Below, one piece after another: positions 36,364-46,236 of a stretch of DNA of 64,000 nt. A program made the position numbers and the translations under genes. How positions within the stretch are numbered: the first letter of the stretch is position 1; each line of letters starts with the position of its first letter. The DNA comes from Flavihumibacter cheonanensis (GTDB taxonomy: Bacteria > Bacteroidota > Bacteroidia > Chitinophagales > Chitinophagaceae): NCBI RefSeq assembly GCF_022352215.1, contig NZ_JAKRWF010000002.1, positions 124,001 to 188,000 of the forward strand. Reading direction: 5' to 3'. The notes below the pieces were generated by a model. It ran no database searches and was not told the DNA's origin. It saw only the letters and a list, made by a program, of their open reading frames with translations.

Positions 36364-38697
36364 TTACGGAATAGTTCCATTCCTGGATAGTTCAACCAGC
36401 CCACCAACTTCAGCTTTCAGGGTTAGCCAGCCATTCTTACTCAAATCCGTTTCGCAGGACTTCTGTTGTCGGATTGTCCAGGATCCTTCTCCCAGCCAAA
36501 CCCGTATTTCACCACCTTTTTCAGAACGGATAAGTACCCGCTTAGCCTTACCGTCTTCAGAGCTGGCATCCACCAGGAAAGCACCCTGGGTTCGGAAGTT
36601 TTTAAAGCTGCAATTTGACCAGTCGGCAGGGATTGCAGGAAACAAATTGATATATCCTGCATGACTCTGCAATAACATTTCCTGTAACCCGGATGCATAA
36701 GCGAAATTTCCTTCCAGTGTAAACGGCCGGTAAGTAAAACTTGAATATCCTTTACCTGTCTGATCGCCATTTAAATGAAAGCTGTTCACAGAACAAAAAG
36801 CGCTGGCAAAAACATCCAGTGCCTTCCTTGCACCTTCCCCATCCCTTGCCCAGGCTTTCAGGTTTGCCAGCCAGGCATAGGAATAGCCGCACCATTGAGA
36901 TGGTCCAACACGATCCAGTTCAGCAATTGTTTGACGAATGATTGCCTGTGAAGTTTCACCATCTTCCCATTTGAACAATCCCAATGGCTGAATCGCCATC
37001 AAATGCGAAAAATGCCGGTGACTCTGGTTATAGGGCATAGTAGGGGCAAACATCAATGCTTTATCAGCGGTAAGAGCGTAATCCGGAAAGCTTGCAAGCA
37101 CCTGAGCCCATTTTTCCGCCTCAGCCTGCAGCCCCAATGCCTTTGCCATTTCTGATGCTGTCTGTAAAGCATATTTCATTAAGGCCAGATCGTAGTTGGT
37201 AGTTTGCCGGAACCAGGCAGCCAGGGAATTGTCATTAATCTCCGGACTAGAGCTGATTGGCAGGTGTCGGTCACCGCGTTCGTTTATAACTGTTATATTT
37301 CGAATAAACCGGGCCACTTCCCTGGCCCATGGATAGGCGCGTTCACGCAGAAATGCAGTGTCCATCGAATATTTCCATTGCAGATAATAATGCTGCGCCA
37401 ACCAGGCACTAACGGTTGGGGATAAGCTATATTGAATCCAGCCTCCCATTTCGGTTCCGTTCAGGGTGGTTACGCCGGGTACAGCCAAACCATCCACACC
37501 AAAATAAAGTCGGGTATATCGTTCGTAGTTGGGTTTATTCTCATCCAGGTGATTAAGATATCCCATTGCCTCCTCCAGGTGATTGGCCGTATAGGAAGGC
37601 CAGTAACTCAATTGGGTATTCAAATCGTGGTGATAATCACCCTTCCATGGTGGAATACGGCCATTGTCTGCTGTCCAAACCGCCTGCAGCGAAATCGGGG
37701 GAGTATTTTCACGGGCCGCCGATCCGAATTTATACTGTTCCAGGTACCATTGTTTTTCTATAACAGGGTCGGGTACACGAAGTGACGACTTCGACCAGAA
37801 GGTTTTCCACCAGCCAAGATGCGCCTGACGTGCTCTTGAGTATCCTGCATTCAAAAGTGAATCAGCAATCTGCTGTGGTGATTTACGCGCCAGTAGGGAT
37901 GTTTTGTTACCGCTTTGCTTCAATGGAAAAGATTCAATGGTATAGACTCCTTCCAGCTTACGTTTACCACGCTGTTTCCATTTAACATAAACCCGATAGC
38001 GAAAGCCGCCCCATCCTTCCTGCTCATACAGCATGCTATTTGCGGTTCGGGTAATCACACCCTGTTTATACCCCAATCGGGATAGATCATCACCTCCAAC
38101 CGGATCACCTGTGTTGGTAACAGCACCCTGGTAACGAGGTGCGAGCAACTCGGGAATCATTTCAGGCCCAACTCCCTCTAACCGAAAAAACCCAATCGGT
38201 AAACTGGCATGCACAAGGGTCTGAAGAAGGGCACCGGATTGCCATTGCACCTTACACTCAGCATTCTTAATGTCCAGTTCAACCGAATTTACCTTACCCA
38301 ACTTTTGAATTTCAAATTCAAGCGCTGCCCCCGGAATTTTTGTGGGCGCAGGCTCACGGTCATAAGGATGATCAAAATAACGCTGAACAGGTGCGTAATC
38401 CTGCTGAATCACCTGCCCAAACACCCAGTTATAGGAAAACTCCGGACGATGCAATCCTTTCATGGGTCGTTGATCCCAAAGGTCTGCCCGGTCAAGGGAG
38501 AAGCGTAACCTACCTTCTTTCTGCCAGATTAGTGCACCCAGCAATCCATTCCCAAGTGGAATTCCTTCATCCCAGCGTCCAGCCAGGGAATCGAAGCGCA
38601 GGTTATGTGCCGGCAACGGTTGTGCAACACTGTCCATTCCGATACAGGAAAGTCCAACCGAAATAATTCCAGCAACCAGTATCTTCCGCATTTTCAT
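36364..38697 (-). CDS. GH95-like exported glycosidase (alpha/alpha)6 barrel
   Basis: A 777-residue exported enzyme. I choose the ATG at 38697 (MKMRKILVAGIISVG, signal ending DSVAQ); the frame runs 42 codons further through a purine-rich low-complexity tract to a GTG and is not credible. The N-terminal beta domain has RWDEGIPLGNGLLGALIW, typical of GH95. The barrel contains KGDYHHDLNTQLSYWPSYTANHLEEA around 350-375, YPWAREVARFIRN, SSSPEINDN and, near the end, LLQSHAGYINLFPAIPADW. GH95 members are alpha-L-fucosidases or alpha-galactosidases; this one departs from them in several places, so the sugar is uncertain. First gene of the long - strand run. Confidence 0.83.
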   Translation of the reverse strand: MKMRKILVAGIISVGLSCIGMDSVAQPLPAHNLRFDSLAGRWDEGIPLGNGLLGALIWQKEGRLRFSLDRADLWDQRPMKGLHRPEFSYNWVFGQVIQQDYAPVQRYFDHPYDREPAPTKIPGAALEFEIQKLGKVNSVELDIKNAECKVQWQSGALLQTLVHASLPIGFFRLEGVGPEMIPELLAPRYQGAVTNTGDPVGGDDLSRLGYKQGVITRTANSMLYEQEGWGGFRYRVYVKWKQRGKRKLEGVYTIESFPLKQSGNKTSLLARKSPQQIADSLLNAGYSRARQAHLGWWKTFWSKSSLRVPDPVIEKQWYLEQYKFGSAARENTPPISLQAVWTADNGRIPPWKGDYHHDLNTQLSYWPSYTANHLEEAMGYLNHLDENKPNYERYTRLYFGVDGLAVPGVTTLNGTEMGGWIQYSLSPTVSAWLAQHYYLQWKYSMDTAFLRERAYPWAREVARFIRNITVINERGDRHLPISSSPEINDNSLAAWFRQTTNYDLALMKYALQTASEMAKALGLQAEAEKWAQVLASFPDYALTADKALMFAPTMPYNQSHRHFSHLMAIQPLGLFKWEDGETSQAIIRQTIAELDRVGPSQWCGYSYAWLANLKAWARDGEGARKALDVFASAFCSVNSFHLNGDQTGKGYSSFTYRPFTLEGNFAYASGLQEMLLQSHAGYINLFPAIPADWSNCSFKNFRTQGAFLVDASSEDGKAKRVLIRSEKGGEIRVWLGEGSWTIRQQKSCETDLSKNGWLTLKAEVGGLVELSRNGTIP

Positions 38698-38709
38698 GTT
38701 TTTTGATTT

Positions 38710-38768
38710 TCCTCCCTTCCCCATCTTCCTTTCCTCCATCCTCCCTTCCTCCCTCTTCCTTTCCTCCA
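38710..38768. repeat. Polypyrimidine (+)/polypurine (-) low-complexity tract, copy A
   Basis: A 59-base stretch of C and T with only a few A, made of variants of TTCCTCC and CTTCCTCCC, between the GH95-like start and the Gfo/Idh gene. The 25 bases at 38731-38755 match 57077-57101 at 24 of 25 positions. In the - strand frame it would encode an Arg-Glu-Glu-Gly-rich peptide, but here it is upstream of the chosen start. Confidence 0.7.
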
Positions 38769-38913
38769 ATTTATCCCCGTATCCGGTTCCAGGTTTCCTG
38801 ATTTTTACCCTTTTAGACGCCACTCTTGTTAAAGCCTGCTTTTCATATCTGATTCACCGAACAGTCAGACCTCTAAAAACCGTAACTTAATCCCGCAAAA
38901 TCATTCCAGCATT

Positions 38914-40188
38914 ATGTCAAGCCAACAGAGAAACTCCCGGCGACGTTTCCTTCGAAACGCAGTCGGAACGATTGCCGCATTTACAATTGTTCCCCGGCAT
39001 GTATTAGGTAGAGGTTATTTAGCTCCCAGTGACACCCTGACAAAAGGGGTGATTGGCGTAGGCGCCATGGGACGCGGGCATTTTGAATATGCCGGCACAC
39101 GCACCGTTGCCATTTGTGATGTTGATACCCGTCATATCCAACTGGCCCTTCAGGCACTCGGAGGTGGAAACGGAGTAAAAACCTTCCGCGATTACCGGGA
39201 ACTTATCAATTTGCCAGAAGTAGATATTGTTCATATAGCAACACCCCCACACTGGCATGGTATCATGGCCGCAGATGCTGCCAAAGCAGGAAAAGATATC
39301 TGGTGTGAAAAACCCATGACCCGCACTATTGGCGAAGGCAAACGGGTAGTAGAAGCGGTTCAGCAACATGGCCGCATCTTCCGGCTCAATACCTGGTTCC
39401 GGTTCAGTGATAATTTCTATGGTATGAATACCACCGTGAAGCCCATTAAAAAACTCGTGGATTCCGGCCTGCTTGGTTGGCCCCTGAAGGTGACCGTTAG
39501 TAGACATACCGGGTTCGACTGGAAATTTTATTGGGTGGGTAAAACCGATCTGCCCGTTGAACCTGTTCCGCAGGAACTGGATTATGAAATGTGGCTCGGT
39601 CCTGCCCCTTATAAGCCCTACAGCACACACCGGGTACATACCACTTTCCGGGGTTACTGGGATTACGATGGCGGCGGACTTGGTGATATGGGCCAGCATT
39701 ATCTTGACCCGATTCAATATTTCCTGGGCAAAGACAATGATTCACCGGTTCATGTGGCAGTAGATGCTCCGCAACAACACGATGATGCCGTAGGCACCTG
39801 GCGCAAAATAACCTATACCTACGAAGATGGCTGCCAGATTATTCTGGATGGCGATGGCAGCATGACAGATGCTGCCTACATCGAAGGACCAAAGGGTAAA
39901 CTTTACAAAGGTTTTCAGTGTACCATCCCCGATATCGAACGTAAACTGGCAGAATTTCCTGACCCCGCACCGGTGGTCACCGATTTCGTAGAAGCCGTTA
40001 AAGGCAGGAAAAAATTTGCTTTGAACGAACAGAATGGTCACCGCTCCTGTACCATTGTGAATATCGGGAAGATCGCCCTGCAATTGGGTCGCTCCCTGCA
40101 TTTCGACCCGGTACAACAAGTCTTTATCAACGATGAAGGAGCAAACCGCTTGATGAATCCGCCAATGCGCGGCCCCTGGTCTATCTAA
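38914..40188 (+). CDS. Tat-exported Gfo/Idh/MocA oxidoreductase
   Basis: A 424-residue NAD(P)-dependent sugar oxidoreductase with a twin-arginine signal (SRRRFLRNAVGTIAAF, residues 8-23), so it is exported folded with its cofactor. The Rossmann motif is GVIGVGAMGRG at 45-55, then ICDVDTRHIQLAL; the family Lys is in IWCEKPMTRT near residue 134. The C-terminal domain has YWDYDGGGLGDMGQHYLDPIQYFLG with the predicted catalytic His. In this family, exported members are known to oxidise sugars at C3 or act on glycosides. The next gene, 23 bases downstream, carries two DUF1080 domains, supporting a 3-keto-sugar route. Confidence 0.93.
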   Translation: MSSQQRNSRRRFLRNAVGTIAAFTIVPRHVLGRGYLAPSDTLTKGVIGVGAMGRGHFEYAGTRTVAICDVDTRHIQLALQALGGGNGVKTFRDYRELINLPEVDIVHIATPPHWHGIMAADAAKAGKDIWCEKPMTRTIGEGKRVVEAVQQHGRIFRLNTWFRFSDNFYGMNTTVKPIKKLVDSGLLGWPLKVTVSRHTGFDWKFYWVGKTDLPVEPVPQELDYEMWLGPAPYKPYSTHRVHTTFRGYWDYDGGGLGDMGQHYLDPIQYFLGKDNDSPVHVAVDAPQQHDDAVGTWRKITYTYEDGCQIILDGDGSMTDAAYIEGPKGKLYKGFQCTIPDIERKLAEFPDPAPVVTDFVEAVKGRKKFALNEQNGHRSCTIVNIGKIALQLGRSLHFDPVQQVFINDEGANRLMNPPMRGPWSI

Positions 40189-40211
40189 TTCAATTAACCG
40201 ACAAACAAATT

Positions 40212-43200
40212 ATGAAACCAACATATCTTTCTCTTATCCTGGCGGGTGCGCTGGCTGTTACCTCCCATAACAGCTTTGCCCAAACCGATGAGAACCGAAC
40301 CATACCAACCAAGATCGCAGATCTGCTGGCCAAAACACCTGCAGCCGATTCAACCGACCTGATCAATAACGCCATGGCTGTTGCCGACCTGGGCGAAAAA
40401 GGTCTGATAGAACTAATCAAACAACTTGAAGGTGGCGGCGATAAAAGCCGCCAGCATTTTGCCATCTCCGGCTTCAGTTTTTATGCTACACAAACAGGAA
40501 AAGAAGCCTGGCGTTCTATGGCTACTAACGCTTACGGACAAGTGCTCTCACAGGTAACTGATCCGGTTGTTCAGCAATTTTTATTGGCACAACTGGAGCA
40601 GGTTGGGAAAAACGATGCTATCTTATATGTGCAACCCTTTCTCTCCAAAGACCGCTTATCAGATGCCGCGAGCCGTGTATTGGCAACCATAAACACCAAG
40701 GAATCACTATCATCCTTACACGAAGCGCTGAAATCAGCTGAAGGAAACAGTAAACTCTACCTGGTTCAGTCACTCGGATATGCAAAGTATCAACCTGCCA
40801 CGGCCGATATTCTTGCTATCGCCAAATCAGCAGATGGTCCATTGAAAAATGCTGCTTATTATGCACTTGCATCCATCGGATCACCTGCCGCGGAAAACAT
40901 GCTGGCAGCTGCAGCAAAACAGGCTGGATACCGTTTCGATAATAGTGAGGCAACCGCTGCCTACCTGGAATTACTTGGACAACAGACAGCTAATAAAGCT
41001 GCCACGGTAAAAAAAGCAGGCAGCCTCATGAATAGCCTGACCAAACCAGAACAGACTGCTACCCGAATCGCATTGCTCAAGCTGATCAGTAACCTCCAGG
41101 GAGAAGCAGCTATCCCTTTACTACAGGGCGCTTTAAAGGATAAAAATGCCGCCTATCGCCAGTCGGCTCTCCAATTTGCTGCTCCTTATATTACCAGGGA
41201 ATCTGCTCCAGCCTGGATAAAAGCAGCAGGCAGTCTGAATCCTGCAGCAAAAACAGAGCTGGTTAACCTGCTGGCCTCTAAAAACATCGAAGCAGCTGCA
41301 CCAATGGCGCTTCAATTACTGGATTCAAAAGATCCGGCAATTCGTTCATCCGTGATGAATGCCGCCGTTCAACTGGCCGGTTCCAAAGCACTGCCTGTTT
41401 TAGGGAACCTCCTTAAATCTTCCAATTTGCAGGAAGCAATGGGTATTCAAAAAGCCCTTTTGCTGGGGGAACGAGCTTCCACTATTGAAATTGCATCCGC
41501 CGCACTTGCAAATAGCGGAACAGAAGGAAAAATTGCCAGCATCAATGTGCTGGGAGAACGTGCCGCTGCTTCACAGGTGCCAATGGTTTTGCCTTACCTG
41601 AGCAGTTCCGATAAACAATTGAAAGAAGCAGCTGCTCAGGCGCTTTCAAAAATGGTTATCCCGGATCAACTCGAAAGCCTGTTCCCCTTATTGGCGAATG
41701 GCCCTTCTGATCAGGACCTTAAAAACCGTCAGGATATTGTGATCAGCGCATTGAAGGGAATCAAAAATCCAACCCTTCAAACCAACCAGCTATTGAATGT
41801 ATACCGCTCTCTGCCAGCCAATAAGCAGTCCAACTATTACCGGGTAATGGCTTCTCTTGGTGGCAAAGCATTTGAACAGGAGGTGCTTGGCGGATTTAAT
41901 GCGGCCAGTGCTGAGTCACGCATAAAAATGGCGGATGCTCTCGGCGGATGGAAAGATGGCGAAGCGCTTGCTTCCGTTTTCCGCCTGGCCAATTCAGAAC
42001 AAACGCCGGAACTTAGCAAATCATTGATTGCAGCATTTATACAGCAATTACGCAGCAGTAATCAACCCGCTGAAAACAAATACTTGATGATCCGCGACCT
42101 CCTGCCCAAAGCGGATAATAAACAAAAGGCAGCACTTATCAGCCAATTGGGGAATATCAGCACCTATCCGGCACTGTTATATACAGCCAGTTTCATGGAC
42201 GATCCCTCCCTGAAAAACGCTGCAGCCAATGCAGTGATGAATGCCTGCCTGAATAACGGTCAGTTGAAAGGCGCGCAGGTTCATCAGATGCTGGAGAAAG
42301 CTATCGCCACTGTTTCCGGCAATGAAAGCGATTACCTGAAAGCTGCCGTAAGAAAACATCTCGCCAGCTTGCCCAAAGAAGGTGATTTCGCCCCCCTTTT
42401 CAATGGGCGCGATCTTACTGGATGGAAAGGATTGGTTGGAAATCCTATCAGTCGCGCTCAAATGGATGTTATCACCCTTGCTCGTGAGCAGGACAAAGCC
42501 AATGCAAAAATGCGGGAAGGCTGGTCAGTAAAAGACGGGTTGCTGGTATTTAACGGTCATGGAGATAATCTATGTACTGATAAAAAATACCGCGACTTTG
42601 AACTATTCGTCGACTGGAAGATTACCAAAGATGGCGATGCCGGGATTTACCTGCGTGGTACTCCACAGGTTCAGATCTGGGATACTGCCCGCAGAGATGT
42701 AGGTGCACAGGTAGGATCAGGAGGACTTTACAATAACCAAAAAAACCCAAGTAAGCCAACTCAAGTGGCTGACAATGCAATAGGAGATTGGAACCAGTTC
42801 CGCATCCTCATGGAAGGCGATATGGTTACCGTTTATCTCAACGGCAAACTGGTGGTTGACAAAGTTCCCCTGGAAAATTACTGGGATCGCAATCTGCCCC
42901 TGTTCCGCGAAGAGCAGATCGAATTACAGGCACATGGAACCTATGTTGCCTATCGTGATGTACTTATCCGGGAAATTAAAACTCCAGAGCCTTTTGAGCT
43001 CAGTGAAGCTGAGAAAGCGGAAGGATTTAAAGTACTGTTCGATGGTACCAGCCTGCACGAATGGGTTGGTAACAAATCCGCCTACATTATTGAAGATGGT
43101 AATATTGCCGTATACCCGAAAAGAGGCGGACATGGCAACCTCTTCACCAAAGATGAGTACGGCGATTTTGTTTTCCGTTTCGAATTTAAATTAACCCCTG

Positions 43201-43655
43201 GTGCCAACAACGGGGTAGGCGTACGTGCTCCACTTGAAGGAGACGCCGCTTATGAAGGAATGGAAATTCAGATCCTGGATAATGATGCTGATATCTATAA
43301 AAATCTGCAGGTTTACCAGTACCATGGTTCTGTATACGGTGTATTAGCTGCCAAACGCGGTTACCTGAAACCTGTAGGTGAATGGAACCAGCAGGAAATC
43401 GAACTGATCGGCAATAAAATCAAAGTGACCCTGAACGGTACCGTTATTACGGAAGGTGATCTTGCCGCAGCTTCTGCCAATGGCACAGTAGATAAGCGGG
43501 AGCATCCTGGTCTAAAACGCACAACAGGGCATATCGGTTTTCTCGGACATGGAGATACACTGTTCTTCCGGAATATCCGTGTCAAAGATTTGAGTAAAAA
43601 AGAAGAGCCAGCCAAGCCATCGAAAAAGAAAGCAAGAAAAAAGAAACGCAACTAA
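40212..43655 (+). CDS. Exported HEAT-repeat protein with two DUF1080 domains
   Basis: A 1147-residue protein. Signal peptide at 1-24 (SHNSFAQ). Residues about 30-700 are tandem alpha-helical HEAT-like repeats (AAKQAGYRFDN, IPLLQGALKDKNAAYRQSALQFA, ALPVLGNLLKSS). DUF1080 number 1 spans about 723-925 (FAPLFNGRDLTGWKGL, GDAGIYLRGTPQVQIWD, FRILMEGDMVTVYLNG) and number 2 about 938-1127 (GFKVLFDGTSLHEWVGNK, NNGVGVRAPLEGDAAYEGMEIQ). The Lys-rich tail KKARKKKRN follows. DUF1080 domains are linked to hydrolysis of 3-keto-glycosides; HEAT repeats suggest a scaffold. It follows the Tat-exported oxidoreductase and ends at a terminator. Confidence 0.9.
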   Translation: MKPTYLSLILAGALAVTSHNSFAQTDENRTIPTKIADLLAKTPAADSTDLINNAMAVADLGEKGLIELIKQLEGGGDKSRQHFAISGFSFYATQTGKEAWRSMATNAYGQVLSQVTDPVVQQFLLAQLEQVGKNDAILYVQPFLSKDRLSDAASRVLATINTKESLSSLHEALKSAEGNSKLYLVQSLGYAKYQPATADILAIAKSADGPLKNAAYYALASIGSPAAENMLAAAAKQAGYRFDNSEATAAYLELLGQQTANKAATVKKAGSLMNSLTKPEQTATRIALLKLISNLQGEAAIPLLQGALKDKNAAYRQSALQFAAPYITRESAPAWIKAAGSLNPAAKTELVNLLASKNIEAAAPMALQLLDSKDPAIRSSVMNAAVQLAGSKALPVLGNLLKSSNLQEAMGIQKALLLGERASTIEIASAALANSGTEGKIASINVLGERAAASQVPMVLPYLSSSDKQLKEAAAQALSKMVIPDQLESLFPLLANGPSDQDLKNRQDIVISALKGIKNPTLQTNQLLNVYRSLPANKQSNYYRVMASLGGKAFEQEVLGGFNAASAESRIKMADALGGWKDGEALASVFRLANSEQTPELSKSLIAAFIQQLRSSNQPAENKYLMIRDLLPKADNKQKAALISQLGNISTYPALLYTASFMDDPSLKNAAANAVMNACLNNGQLKGAQVHQMLEKAIATVSGNESDYLKAAVRKHLASLPKEGDFAPLFNGRDLTGWKGLVGNPISRAQMDVITLAREQDKANAKMREGWSVKDGLLVFNGHGDNLCTDKKYRDFELFVDWKITKDGDAGIYLRGTPQVQIWDTARRDVGAQVGSGGLYNNQKNPSKPTQVADNAIGDWNQFRILMEGDMVTVYLNGKLVVDKVPLENYWDRNLPLFREEQIELQAHGTYVAYRDVLIREIKTPEPFELSEAEKAEGFKVLFDGTSLHEWVGNKSAYIIEDGNIAVYPKRGGHGNLFTKDEYGDFVFRFEFKLTPGANNGVGVRAPLEGDAAYEGMEIQILDNDADIYKNLQVYQYHGSVYGVLAAKRGYLKPVGEWNQQEIELIGNKIKVTLNGTVITEGDLAAASANGTVDKREHPGLKRTTGHIGFLGHGDTLFFRNIRVKDLSKKEEPAKPSKKKARKKKRN

Positions 43656-43688
43656 AAAAAGAGCCGGCTAACCACCGGCTCTTTTTTT
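43654..43688. terminator. Bidirectional terminator at the convergent end
   Basis: Stem GAGCCGG / CCGGCTC with a 7-nt loop, flanked by A7 and T7 tracts that also pair. It overlaps the ends of the HEAT-DUF1080 gene and the TonB-receptor gene and should stop transcription both ways. Confidence 0.88.
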
Positions 43689-46125
43689 ATCCACTTACCC
43701 GATCCGCTTCATCCACTTTATTTGTGCGGCGGGGTGTTGTTTTAGTTTGCTTGCCGAATCGCCAGGTGAAGGCCAGATTAATTACACGTGTATCGCGCTG
43801 AAGGCGAAAATACTCAGTAGCCTGGTTGAAAATGGTAAACCCTTCCATATCCTGTGTATAGAAAATATCACGTGCCGTTAGTTTCAGACTTCCCTTCTTC
43901 TTTAGTACCTGTTTAGAAATACCCACTCCAACTTGCCCGGTTGGCTCCACCACTTCCTGTATATCGGCCTGGCTGCGACTGATCCAGAACCCCGAAGCTT
44001 CCATTGCCCAACCCTTGCCGAGTTTAAACTGGTTATTGATTGAAATGCTTATTTGTGTAATGCTTGCTTCCAATGGCTTCCAGACAAACCCTTTTAACTT
44101 CTTATGTTGAAGATCAGCTTGTGAACTGAAATTCCAGAATGGCAACAATTGCTCACTGAATGAAACTGAAAGGCCCAGAATTTTTCTTCTTCCCAGATTT
44201 CCTTCTGAATAATAAAACGTACCAGTGCTATCAGATAAAAAGATTTGTGAAAAATAATCACGGGTATCACTATACGAAACACTTGTACTCAACAGGTTTT
44301 TATAGCGATGTGATAATTCAACTGTATAGGTGAACTGCGGTTTCATCAACGGGTTCCCTTTCTGATACGTGTATTTGTTTATGATGAATACAAACGGATT
44401 TAGTTGCTGATAAGGAGGCCGGTCAATCCGTTTATTCATGGTTAAACTGAGTTCATTAAGTGAATCAAGCTCTACACTGGCCTGCAGACTGGGAAACAAA
44501 CTTCCATATTGATTGGAAAAAGCAGAATCTTTAATAACCGCATTGCCTAACTGATGTGCATCAAAAGAAGTATGTTCATATCGGAGCCCTACCTGGTACC
44601 ACCAGCGATTGATCTTTCGCTCCAGGCTTGCGTAAGCAGCACGTATCTGTTCATCATAAAGGAATTGATTGCTTTTGCCAAGATCCTCTTCCCAGCCACC
44701 GCCCTGATTGATGGTGTAAGCAGCTTTGTTATTAGTGGAAGTAGCTGCCCATTTTACTCCAGTTTCCAATTTGTATTGTTTGGGAAGTTGTAACTGGTGA
44801 TCCGCTTTAAAGGATAGGATCCTAATCTTGCTGGGTAATTCTCCCAGGAAGGATTCCATGTAAGAATTGTTATCACTCCGGATGTTCTGAAAACCCTGGC
44901 TGCCTTTGATCTGGTAACCCAGCCAGTCGAGATCCGCGGTAAGTTCCTGTTTGGCGGAAAACTGATGACGGAGGTTTAGGTTAATTGAAGCATTTTTCCA
45001 ATCCGTACTATTGGAATTGCGGGTACGGATCAGTGAATCCGGCAGGTTGTTGGCGGATTTCCAGCTCGCTTCACCCCTGCCCGTACCGTTTCGGTCGATT
45101 TGTGTTCCTGCCAATGCAATACCAAGCGATGTTTTTTTATTCAGGGTATAATCCATGCCGGTTCTAAGCGTATGGTTCTTTGCGGTCGACTGGATAAAAG
45201 TTGGTTGTTCCAGGGTTGACAGTAGCGTTTTATCATCATCCGCATAATAGCTGCGGAATGCGTACATATCCAGCAGATTCTGATTAATGGTCATGCTGTA
45301 ATTAGTATACAGATTGACTTTTCCACTGTAGTAATTGAGCGAAAGGGCATTATTCGATTTTGGATAAATCCCCTGTGCACCCGACAAACTGAGGTTGCCG
45401 TTGAAACCGCGCTGCCGGTTTTTCTTCAATCTGATATTGATGATTCCACCATTTCCTGCCGCATCGTATCGGGCAGGCGGATTGTCGATAAGCTCAATCG
45501 TTTCAATGTCATTACTACTCATTCCCTGCAGCAGAGCGTTCAATTCGGCCCCTGTCAGATAGCTGGGTTTATTATCAATCATTACCAGTACCTGGTCGCG
45601 GCCTTTTAAACTGATATTTCCATCCTTATCGAGTGTAATGCCGGGCGAACGTTCAAGTACTTCCAATGCAGTAGTACCTGCATTGTTGATACTCGCATCT
45701 ACACGGATCACGGTACGGTCAGAAAGAAACTGAACCGGAGGTTTTTTAGCAGTAACAGTTACGGTGCTTAATTGTGTGGAAGCATGCAGTATTATAGTAA
45801 GTATCTGTGGAGTAGTGTTTGTGTTATTGGCAGAAATGATAAGATCCTGGCAGGCGGGTTCATAGTCAACGCGACTAACACAAAGCAGGTAATCTCCCGG
45901 TTTAAGATCCGGAAGGGCAAGATTACCGGTGGAATCGCTGACCGTACTGAACACCCTGCCGGAATCAGCCTTTTGCAGAATACGAACACTGACAAAATCG
46001 AGAGGTTCCTTCTTTTCATTGAAAACAGTTACCTGGATAGGGGGATAGTCATAGACCATAGTCCCGGCTTGCAAAAACAATGAAAAAGTCAAAAAGAAAA
46101 TGGTTAGCAATGATCCCGGTCTCAT
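43687..46125 (-). CDS. TonB-dependent receptor, OMP_b-brl_3 type
   Basis: An 812-residue outer-membrane receptor. After the signal peptide, a CarboxypepD_reg-like domain covers about 28-110 (VTVFNEKKEPLDFVSVRIL, LPDLKPGDYLLCVSRVDYEP); a plug domain follows with VEVLERSPGITLDKDGNISLKG-type sequence and DIETIELIDNPPARYDAAGNGGIINIRLKK; the barrel ends in FTWRFGKQTKTTPRR. It is the type of solitary receptor found in Bacteroidota without a SusD partner; the ligand may be a siderophore, peptide or metal complex, but cannot be named. A TAnnTTTG match lies 7 bases before the ATG. Confidence 0.92.
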   Translation of the reverse strand: MRPGSLLTIFFLTFSLFLQAGTMVYDYPPIQVTVFNEKKEPLDFVSVRILQKADSGRVFSTVSDSTGNLALPDLKPGDYLLCVSRVDYEPACQDLIISANNTNTTPQILTIILHASTQLSTVTVTAKKPPVQFLSDRTVIRVDASINNAGTTALEVLERSPGITLDKDGNISLKGRDQVLVMIDNKPSYLTGAELNALLQGMSSNDIETIELIDNPPARYDAAGNGGIINIRLKKNRQRGFNGNLSLSGAQGIYPKSNNALSLNYYSGKVNLYTNYSMTINQNLLDMYAFRSYYADDDKTLLSTLEQPTFIQSTAKNHTLRTGMDYTLNKKTSLGIALAGTQIDRNGTGRGEASWKSANNLPDSLIRTRNSNSTDWKNASINLNLRHQFSAKQELTADLDWLGYQIKGSQGFQNIRSDNNSYMESFLGELPSKIRILSFKADHQLQLPKQYKLETGVKWAATSTNNKAAYTINQGGGWEEDLGKSNQFLYDEQIRAAYASLERKINRWWYQVGLRYEHTSFDAHQLGNAVIKDSAFSNQYGSLFPSLQASVELDSLNELSLTMNKRIDRPPYQQLNPFVFIINKYTYQKGNPLMKPQFTYTVELSHRYKNLLSTSVSYSDTRDYFSQIFLSDSTGTFYYSEGNLGRRKILGLSVSFSEQLLPFWNFSSQADLQHKKLKGFVWKPLEASITQISISINNQFKLGKGWAMEASGFWISRSQADIQEVVEPTGQVGVGISKQVLKKKGSLKLTARDIFYTQDMEGFTIFNQATEYFRLQRDTRVINLAFTWRFGKQTKTTPRRTNKVDEADRVSG

Positions 46126-46132
46126 ATACTAT

Positions 46133-46140
46133 CAAAATTA
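46133..46140 (-). promoter_or_regulatory. Possible -7 element (TAATTTTG) of the TonB-receptor gene
   Basis: An exact TAnnTTTG on the - strand, only 7 bases before the ATG, with no -33 TTG at a suitable distance. It would imply a near-leaderless transcript, so it is weak. Confidence 0.3.
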
Positions 46141-46236
46141 TCTGCTCCTTTCATTGCCAGCAGGAAAATTGGAAGAGCGGTAATATACCTGACTCCCGGA
46201 AAATTTCGTTATAAGGGTAACCAATGAGTCTGTACC

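Noticed and set aside
38698-38823. A 42-codon N-terminal extension of the GH95-like gene starting at GTG 38823
   Set aside because: It is a charged low-complexity stretch ahead of an intact signal peptide; the ATG at 38697 gives a normal export signal.
39019-39717. A 232-codon open frame opposite the Gfo/Idh gene
   Set aside because: It is antisense to a clearly coding gene, lacks domain motifs, and is a shadow of codon bias.
40300-42360. Repeats in the HEAT-repeat gene considered as tandem DNA repeats
   Set aside because: Similarity is at the protein level only; DNA units vary in length and sequence, with no array.
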